The position numbers were made by a program, and so were the translations under genes. The notes below the pieces were generated by a model. The model ran no database searches and had not been told where the DNA came from. It saw nothing but the letters and a program-made list of their open reading frames with translations. 16,453 nt of DNA from Alistipes sp. (GTDB lineage: Bacteria > Bacteroidota > Bacteroidia > Bacteroidales > Rikenellaceae): NCBI GenBank assembly GCA_017631135.1, contig JAGBTW010000018.1:1-16453 (forward strand), in the 5' to 3' direction. Positions 14,547 through 16,453 of the stretch are shown here, in pieces; the first letter of the stretch is position 1; every line of letters begins with the position of its first letter.

Positions 14547-15574
14547 TACTTACTCTTTTTAGAGGTAGAGATGTCGCTGTTTAGGTCGAAGTTATTTGTA
14601 GACATGTCCAACGAGAAATCCTGCGTCTGCAGCTTTGTCTGCTCGGGTGGCGTCTGGCGCTTTACTGCCGCCGATGGCAGGTTTGTGCGGTCGTTGCCAG
14701 ATTGCTCCTTACGGTTGGATTTCGCCGATGTGGGTGATGTCGAGCGGGGTGATGTAGCCTGTGGTTTAGAGCTGCCGTTTCCTCGCTGATTTGTTGGGCG
14801 TATAGTGTTGCTTTTGGGCTTGTTATCCTTGCCCTCTTTGCCGCCCTTATTGTTGTTTTTGTCGCCTCTTTCAGCCTTTGTTGAGCCACTCTGTTTTCCG
14901 CTCTTTGACGACTTGTCTTTATCGTCGCTATTTGCCTCCTCGTTCTTCTTGTTCTCGGCCTCTATCTCCTCGGGGGTGGGCTGACTCATGTCAAACTCCA
15001 TCTCGGAGCTATACTTGCGGAAGTGGATGTTTTTGAGGTCCTCATCGGCGTCAAAGCCTACACCAAAGTGCCAGCCATCGGGCTGCAAAATCTTGGTGTC
15101 GACATTCGAGTATATCTTCTTTGTCGTAGCGTTCCAAAAGAGCTGTTGTGTGTATATCTCCGTTTGGTTCTTTACGGTTGTATCGCCCTTGTCGCGATTA
15201 TTTTTGATGATGATGACATTACCCTTTGCCTCCCACAACCTCTGATTTTCGTAGTATATGGCGTAGTTTGCCCTGATGGTTGCATCTACAAGGTTTGTGG
15301 AGTCTTGGGTGTAGGTTGTCATGTCTATGCCGCGGCGAAACTCCTGATAGGGGTTTGCTGCGAGGCTATATCCCTCCATGAGCGGTGTGACGAAGGAGTA
15401 GGAGAGCATGCCGTTCTCCATCATCGTGATGGTGCGGTTTTCGCTCGACTCGGTCATCAGTGTCTCATAGTCATATTGTGTGGTTTTGGTGTCGTTGCTA
15501 CATGAGAATAGCAATGTAGCACTCCCCACAATGGAGAGTGCTAACACTGCATATCTTCTCAACGTTAGATGCAT
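14546..15574 (-). CDS. lptC: LptC-like LPS-export lipoprotein with a long low-complexity tail
   Basis: LptC takes lipopolysaccharide from the LptB2FG transporter and passes it along the periplasmic bridge. The N-terminus has a hydrophobic segment (8-24) ending in the lipobox LFSC with C25, so this looks like a lipoprotein where the Escherichia coli protein has a membrane helix. Residues about 32-197 fit the LptC beta-jellyroll, with the family-like stretches SYSFVTPLMEG (58-68), YYENQRLWEAKGNVII (107-122) and TQQLFWN (142-148). From about 198 to 342 the protein is a disordered-looking tail rich in Lys, Ser, Asn, Thr and Gly, and no domain is recognisable in it. Family members are usually near 190-200 aa. 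The start ATG is at 15574, 27 bases after the upstream TPR gene. The LptF/LptG permease is in the left operon of this window. Confidence 0.85.
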   Translation of the reverse strand: MHLTLRRYAVLALSIVGSATLLFSCSNDTKTTQYDYETLMTESSENRTITMMENGMLSYSFVTPLMEGYSLAANPYQEFRRGIDMTTYTQDSTNLVDATIRANYAIYYENQRLWEAKGNVIIIKNNRDKGDTTVKNQTEIYTQQLFWNATTKKIYSNVDTKILQPDGWHFGVGFDADEDLKNIHFRKYSSEMEFDMSQPTPEEIEAENKKNEEANSDDKDKSSKSGKQSGSTKAERGDKNNNKGGKEGKDNKPKSNTIRPTNQRGNGSSKPQATSPRSTSPTSAKSNRKEQSGNDRTNLPSAAVKRQTPPEQTKLQTQDFSLDMSTNNFDLNSDISTSKKSK

Positions 15575-15601
15575 GGATTATAGTCGTCTATGCACCCGTT
15601 A

Positions 15602-16453
15602 TTAGCGGTAACGTACGGTTGTTGTCTGACCCGCTGCGTAGCCACAAAGGATGGTGTAGCGGTCGCCAGCTGTGAGCTCGGCGAAGAAGCAAGACTCCTG
15701 TACGGGGAATGCAGCGCGATATGCGCTCATCATCTGCTGTGCAGCCTTCTGTACCTCGGGCTCATCCTTGAGGAGGTTAACAGCCTGTGCCATAGCGTCG
15801 TATGCAGCCCAGTATACAGAAGCACCGTTGAGCTTATCATCTGTACAAGGAGTAGCTGCGTAGCACTGACCGAAGATGAAGTATGCATAACCGTTCTCGG
15901 GGTTGATGCCACGAAGCTCGCGTGCAGCCTCCATAGCAGCAGCGTTGTTGTTCTTTGCCATCTCGATAAGAGCAATCTGAACATAGAGAGGCTCCTTCTT
16001 TGCGGGGTCAGTCTCTACTGCGAGTGCCTCGCGGAGATACTTCAACGCCTTGTCGTTCTCGCCACGGTTCTTGAAGCCCTGTGCAAGGAACAATGCAGTC
16101 TCTGATGATGGCTTGATGGTGTAGTACTTCTCTGTAGTTGCGAAGAAGAAGTCGCTTGAGCACTGTGCGCGTGACATGAGAGCTACAGCCTGTGCAAGGA
16201 GTGCCTCGTTGTCGGGGTCAGCAGCGAGCTTCTGGCTGAAGAGTGCCTCGAGGTTCTCGCAGCTTGCAGCACCACTTGTACCGAAGCTTGTCTCGAACAT
16301 GTCGCGATACTGCTCATCCTCTGCTGATACCTCTGCAAAGAGGGGTGAGAGGCGCTCGTACTCTGCCAAAATCATGTCGCTGGTTACGCTATCGTCATAC
16401 TCGTAGTCCTCGCAGAGATACTTGAAGTAGCTTGATGCGATGTCGAGGTGTGA
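15602..16453 (-). CDS. Tetratricopeptide-repeat protein, C-terminal part (5' end outside window)
   Basis: The frame stays open from the stop at 15602 to the right edge at 16453, giving 283 visible residues; an ATG at 16375 lies inside this open frame and is probably not the start. The product is alpha-helical and rich in Ala, with TPR-like pairs such as ALFLAQGFKNRGENDKALKY followed by LREAL, and NPENGYAYFIFGQCYA. Three to four repeats can be made out in the middle of the visible part. The C-terminal residues (AELTAGDRYTILCGYAAG) look non-repeat. It probably acts in protein binding, and homologues in Bacteroidota are often secreted, but any signal peptide would be beyond the edge. It lies 27 bases upstream of the lptC-like gene on the same strand, so the two are likely co-transcribed. 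No specific function can be assigned. Confidence 0.8.
   Translation of the reverse strand, partial: SHLDIASSYFKYLCEDYEYDDSVTSDMILAEYERLSPLFAEVSAEDEQYRDMFETSFGTSGAASCENLEALFSQKLAADPDNEALLAQAVALMSRAQCSSDFFFATTEKYYTIKPSSETALFLAQGFKNRGENDKALKYLREALAVETDPAKKEPLYVQIALIEMAKNNNAAAMEAARELRGINPENGYAYFIFGQCYAATPCTDDKLNGASVYWAAYDAMAQAVNLLKDEPEVQKAAQQMMSAYRAAFPVQESCFFAELTAGDRYTILCGYAAGQTTTVRYR

Noticed and set aside
15602..16375. ATG at 16375 as the true start of the TPR protein
   Set aside because: The frame stays open for 26 more codons to the window edge, with helical-looking sequence that continues the protein.

Overview
The window looks like a chromosomal housekeeping segment from a Bacteroidota genome, most likely order Bacteroidales. 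Three things support this: promoter -7 boxes of the TAnnTTTG type, a lack of obvious Shine-Dalgarno sequences, and Bacteroidota-style gene families and neighbours (tgt next to an LptF/LptG permease, a PASTA protein next to an RluD-type pseudouridine synthase, TPR protein then LptC then CNNM/CBS protein then a PpiD-like protein). The futalosine-pathway enzyme hints at a Rikenellaceae/Alistipes-like lineage, but this is a weak inference. I see no rRNA, tRNA, CRISPR array, insertion sequence or prophage. No gene-free stretch exceeds 150 bases.

Layout. (1) Positions 1-6686, plus strand, is a tight run that reads as one operon. It holds the 3' part of tgt (queuosine tRNA modification), an LptF/LptG permease, a very unusual fusion of an MqnE-like radical-SAM enzyme to a membrane-spanning three-PASTA protein, an RluD-like pseudouridine synthase that starts with GTG, and a YgiQ-type radical-SAM protein. 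Gaps are only 2-25 bases. (2) Positions 6687-7170 hold a separate small transcription unit: promoter, a small Glu/Ala/Val-rich predicted lipoprotein, and a strong bidirectional terminator. (3) Positions 7237-8145, minus strand, hold a short QueG (epoxyqueuosine reductase). It diverges from a long-chain acyl-CoA synthetase-type AMP-binding enzyme at 8260-9951. (4) Positions 10034-11038, minus strand, hold a PfkB-family kinase, converging on the acyl-CoA synthetase at a shared bidirectional terminator. (5) Positions 11144-16453, minus strand, hold TPR protein (5' end outside the window), LptC-like lipoprotein, CNNM/CBS (CorC/HlyC-like) membrane protein, and a membrane-anchored PpiD/SurA-like protein with its own promoter and a minus-strand-specific terminator.

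How the genes relate. The cell envelope is a theme at both ends: an LPS-export permease on the left, LptC and a periplasmic chaperone-like protein on the right, and a PASTA protein in the first operon. RNA modification is a second theme (Tgt, QueG, RluD family). The most interesting object is the MqnE-PASTA fusion at 1584-3782. It would tie a cytosolic menaquinone-biosynthesis enzyme to the inner membrane and to a periplasmic PASTA array. An in-frame GTG at codon 431, exactly where a free-standing PASTA protein would be expected to begin, leaves open that both a fused and a separate PASTA product are made. Other oddities are a Tgt lacking the three usual zinc-binding cysteines, a PpiD-like protein with no recognisable catalytic parvulin motifs, and an LptC with a roughly 145-residue low-complexity tail.
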